Assembly (NCBI GenBank): GCA_022709775.1
Contig: JAKLIE010000005.1
Span: forward strand, 1-16,123
Direction of reading: 5' to 3'
DNA from: Pseudomonadota bacterium
Lineage (GTDB): Bacteria > Pseudomonadota > Gammaproteobacteria > Burkholderiales > Casimicrobiaceae
Length of the DNA stretch: 16,123 bases
The translations under genes and the position numbers were made by a program. This document shows, one piece after another, positions 14,251 to 16,123 of the stretch; the stretch's first letter is position 1, and the number at the start of each line of letters is the position of its first letter. A model generated the notes under the pieces. It made no database searches and was not told where the DNA came from. It saw only the letters and a program-made list of their open reading frames with translations.

Positions 14251-15135
14251 GTCGAGCTCGTATCGCTGCTCGACGACCTCGCGGCCCCACTGGTTCCCGC
14301 GGAGCTCCTCGGCGAGGCGAAACCCGTGCTTGCGGTACAGGTGCGCGGCGGCGTCGAGTCCCTGGAACGTCCACAGGTGGATGCGATCGACGCCGCGGTT
14401 CCGGCAGAAGGCGATGGCCTTGCCGAGCAGCTCGTTCCCGACGCCGCGACCCCGCAGCTCGGCGGAGACGATGTACCACCGAAGGTGCGCGCCGTCGGTC
14501 TCCGCGTGCGAGCCGTCGATCGCGATCGAGCCTTCGACGGTCCCGCTCCGCATCGCGAGCCAGAGGCCGTCGCGCCCTTCGGCGTAGCGCTCGCAGAACT
14601 CGCCGAGCTCGCGCGCCACCTTGCTCTCGAAGTACACGCCGAACCCGGCATGCGCCGAATACCAGGAGGCGTGCAGCGCGGCGATGCGGCCGATGCAGCC
14701 GGGCACGTAGCCGGCATGGATAGCGGTTCGGAAGGGGGCGGCGGCGTTCGCGTCCCAGCCCGCGTTCTGGACGACGACGCGGTAGCCGTCCGGGTCCTCG
14801 AACGTGCGTCCGCGCACGTCCCAGTACGGATTGAACGACGCTGCCGCGACGAATCCCGCTGCCAGCATCCGTTCGCTCGCCGTGCGCCACTCGCCGGCAT
14901 CGGGCACGTACAGCACGAGGAGATCCTCGCGAGTCGGCTGCGGTCGCACCGGATGCGCGCGGCAGTGCGTGAGCTCGACGTGCCAATCGCCTTCCGCCGG
15001 GCCGAGCATCGCGCCGTCGAACCCGTCGTGATCCGCGAAGCTTCCGAGGACGTCGAGGCCCAGCCCGTCGCGGTAGAGCGCGGTCGAGCGCGCGAGGTCG
15101 CTCACCGGACGCGCGACCCTCAGGTGGGTAGGCAT
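14242..15135 (-). CDS. Fusion of a VOC (glyoxalase-like) domain and a GNAT acetyltransferase domain
   Basis: A 297-residue two-domain protein in one uninterrupted frame. Residues 1-125 are a VOC domain: THLRVARPVSDLARSTALYRDGLGL (3-27), WHVELTH (51-57) and FNPYWDVRGRTFEDPDGYRVV (101-121). Candidate metal ligands are H4, E54 and E113. Residues about 134-295 are a GNAT domain: FRTAIHAGYVPGCIGRIAALHASWY, FGVYFESKVARELGEF (165-180), the acetyl-CoA loop RGRGVGNELL (228-237) and LYRKHGFRL (266-274). This GNAT type is the one I know mostly as the C-terminal half of MarR-GNAT fusions. Such VOC/GNAT pairs suggest detoxification or antibiotic modification, but substrate is unknown. The stop lies inside a dispersed palindrome. 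It starts 27 bases after the preceding GNAT gene. Confidence 0.88.
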   Translation of the reverse strand: MPTHLRVARPVSDLARSTALYRDGLGLDVLGSFADHDGFDGAMLGPAEGDWHVELTHCRAHPVRPQPTREDLLVLYVPDAGEWRTASERMLAAGFVAAASFNPYWDVRGRTFEDPDGYRVVVQNAGWDANAAAPFRTAIHAGYVPGCIGRIAALHASWYSAHAGFGVYFESKVARELGEFCERYAEGRDGLWLAMRSGTVEGSIAIDGSHAETDGAHLRWYIVSAELRGRGVGNELLGKAIAFCRNRGVDRIHLWTFQGLDAAAHLYRKHGFRLAEELRGNQWGREVVEQRYELDGV

Positions 15136-15162
15136 GGGATATCCCGAAGGTCGTTCGAAAGG

Positions 15163-15696
15163 TCAGGGCCTTTCGGCCGGCAGCGGTCTCGAGTACACGC
15201 GCGTCTCGTAGACGTCGTCGCGGTAGCGGTAGGTCGATGCACCGAGGCAGGCATAGTGGCAACGTTCGTAGAACGCGAGCGCCCGCAGGTTGGGCGCCCA
15301 TGCCGAGAGCCACATCGTCGAGGCACCGCGCACGACGGCCTCCTCTTCCGCCCGGACGAGCAGCGCGCGACCGATCCCGCGACCCGTGAACCGCTCCTGC
15401 ACGTACAGGCGGACGAGCTCTGCCGCGTTCTCGTGCTTCACCAGCGCGTGGCGCGACGGGAACGCGAGCTGCGCGAATCCTAGCAGGCGCCCGTCGCGTT
15501 CCGCGAGCACGAGCGTGCACGCCGGGTCCCCGAGCGCCGCGTCGAACGCCGCCGGCGACAGGAGCTCGTGCGCTTCCCGGGCGACCCACGGCCCGACGCC
15601 TTCCTCGGCGTACGTGCCGAGGAACACCTGGATGGCGAGCGCCGAGAGCGTCGGCGCGTCGACGGGTGCGGCGAGCCTGCAGACGACGTCGTGCAT
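15163..15696 (-). CDS. GNAT-family N-acetyltransferase
   Basis: A 177-residue GNAT enzyme. Elements in order: a first helix with LSALAIQVFLGTYAEEGVGPWVA (18-39), TLVLAERDGRLLGFAQLAF (61-79), AELVRLYVQERFTGRGIGRALL (92-113) with the acetyl-CoA loop TGRGIG (104-109), and LSAWAPNLRALAFYERCHYACLG (130-152). The helix and strand wording TYAEEG and RLYV are like GNATs related to ribosomal or small-molecule acetyltransferases; substrate is unknown. The ATG at 15694-15696 lies 22 bases after the stop of the carboxymuconolactone-decarboxylase-like gene. No strong Shine-Dalgarno is seen. It is followed by the VOC-GNAT gene with 27 bases between, so the three are likely one operon. Confidence 0.9.
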   Translation of the reverse strand: MHDVVCRLAAPVDAPTLSALAIQVFLGTYAEEGVGPWVAREAHELLSPAAFDAALGDPACTLVLAERDGRLLGFAQLAFPSRHALVKHENAAELVRLYVQERFTGRGIGRALLVRAEEEAVVRGASTMWLSAWAPNLRALAFYERCHYACLGASTYRYRDDVYETRVYSRPLPAERP

Positions 15697-15718
15697 TCCG
15701 GGGAGCGCTGCGAGTGCC

Positions 15719-16114
15719 TCAGCCCGCGCCGCCGCGCTGCCAGTCCTCGACGGCGTCCTTCGCGGCGCGGAACGCTTCGATGCCCGCCGGCACGCCGCAG
15801 TAGACGGCCGCCTGCAACAGGACCTCGCGGATCTCCTCGACCGTGCAGCCGTTGCGCAGCGCACCGCGCACGTGCGCCTTGAGCTCGGTCGGCGCCTTCA
15901 GCGCCGCGAGCATCGCGAGCGTGACGAGGCTGCGCGTCCTCCTCGGCAGCGCGTTGCGCGTCCAGATCTCGCCCCAGCAGTTCTCGGTGACGAGGTCCTG
16001 CAGCGGCTGCGTGAAATCGGTGGCGTTCGCCAGCGCCCGGTCCACGTACTCGTCGCCGAGCACCTCGCGGCGCGCGGCCATTCCGTCGACGAACTTCCTG
16101 CTGGTCATGGGCAT
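15719..16114 (-). CDS. 4-Carboxymuconolactone decarboxylase family protein (PcaC-like)
   Basis: A 131-residue member of the CMD family, probably close to PcaC, which converts 4-carboxymuconolactone to beta-ketoadipate enol-lactone in protocatechuate breakdown. It has full PcaC length and order: RREVLGDEYVDRALANATDF (15-34), WGEIWTRNALPRRTRSLVTLAML (47-69), ELKAHVRGALRNGCTVEEIREVLLQ (77-101, with the conserved His 81), and VYCGVPAGIEAF (104-115). Unlike AhpD-type members, no CxxC pair is present, which favours decarboxylase over peroxidase. Start is ATG at 16114 or 16108, two codons apart. No other pca gene is within the window, so the pathway role rests on similarity; a stand-alone paralogue remains possible. 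Confidence 0.88.
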   Translation of the reverse strand: MPMTSRKFVDGMAARREVLGDEYVDRALANATDFTQPLQDLVTENCWGEIWTRNALPRRTRSLVTLAMLAALKAPTELKAHVRGALRNGCTVEEIREVLLQAAVYCGVPAGIEAFRAAKDAVEDWQRGGAG

Positions 16115-16123
16115 GTTCCCGTG

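Noticed and set aside
12920..14587. A 555-codon plus-strand open frame antisense to the methyltransferase and GNAT genes
   Set aside because: No domain, and highly skewed composition. The opposite strand encodes complete enzyme folds.
15136..15145. GGGATATCCC palindrome before the VOC-GNAT start as an operator
   Set aside because: A single ten-base palindrome directly before the ATG, with no second copy and no regulator gene nearby, is too little evidence.
14099..15589. A 496-codon minus-strand frame overlapping the VOC-GNAT and GNAT genes
   Set aside because: It is an alternative frame of two recognisable genes and is dominated by Arg/Ala/Gly runs.

Overview
The window is very GC-rich throughout (roughly 70% by eye). 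Its gene set suggests a free-living proteobacterium, most likely a betaproteobacterium of the Burkholderiales or Rhodocyclales type. That placement rests on gene content and on palindromic GGGTCAGACCC repeats, not on a marker gene. No rRNA, tRNA, CRISPR array, phage gene or intact insertion sequence was seen. Eighteen of the twenty protein genes lie on the minus strand. The exceptions are the aldehyde dehydrogenase fragment at the left edge and a conserved hypothetical gene at 7066-7518.

Layout: 1-813 (+) is the C-terminal part of a coniferyl-aldehyde-type dehydrogenase. It converges on an L-amino-acid-oxidase-like flavin amine oxidase (922-2349, -). A 323-base gap follows (2350-2672) and carries a long imperfect inverted repeat built from three GGGTCAGACCC palindromes. 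Next, read on the minus strand from 6803 down to 2673, comes a compact four-gene operon: membrane-anchored trypsin/HtrA-like protease, MoxR AAA+ ATPase, DUF58 protein, and BatA-like von Willebrand A protein. The last three genes overlap one another. The divergent gap 6804-7065 separates this operon from the 150-residue conserved hypothetical gene.

From 7561 to 10823 (all -) there is a run of small proteins, mostly in the membrane: a DUF1330 protein, a 50-residue two-helix protein, a YdjM-like membrane protein, a short heme-copper-oxidase-subunit-I-like protein, a TRIC/UPF0126 channel-like protein with a TTG start, a 92-residue membrane protein, and a secreted protein with three PPGLAKKGG-type repeats. 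From 10874 to 16114 (all -) lies a cluster of small enzymes: a TPR-like protein coupled by a GTGA overlap to a GFA-family protein, a small membrane protein coupled in the same way to a GNAT-like protein, a class I methyltransferase, a GNAT, a VOC-GNAT fusion, another GNAT, and a PcaC-like carboxymuconolactone decarboxylase.

The only clear functional machine is the protease/MoxR/DUF58/VWA operon, probably an envelope-associated chaperone or protein-maturation system. The rest looks like ordinary chromosomal accessory metabolism and detoxification. I did not find convincing evidence of a wholly new system. The items most worth a second look are the protease-led MoxR operon, the VOC-GNAT fusion, and the repeat family, one copy of which supplies a gene's stop codon.
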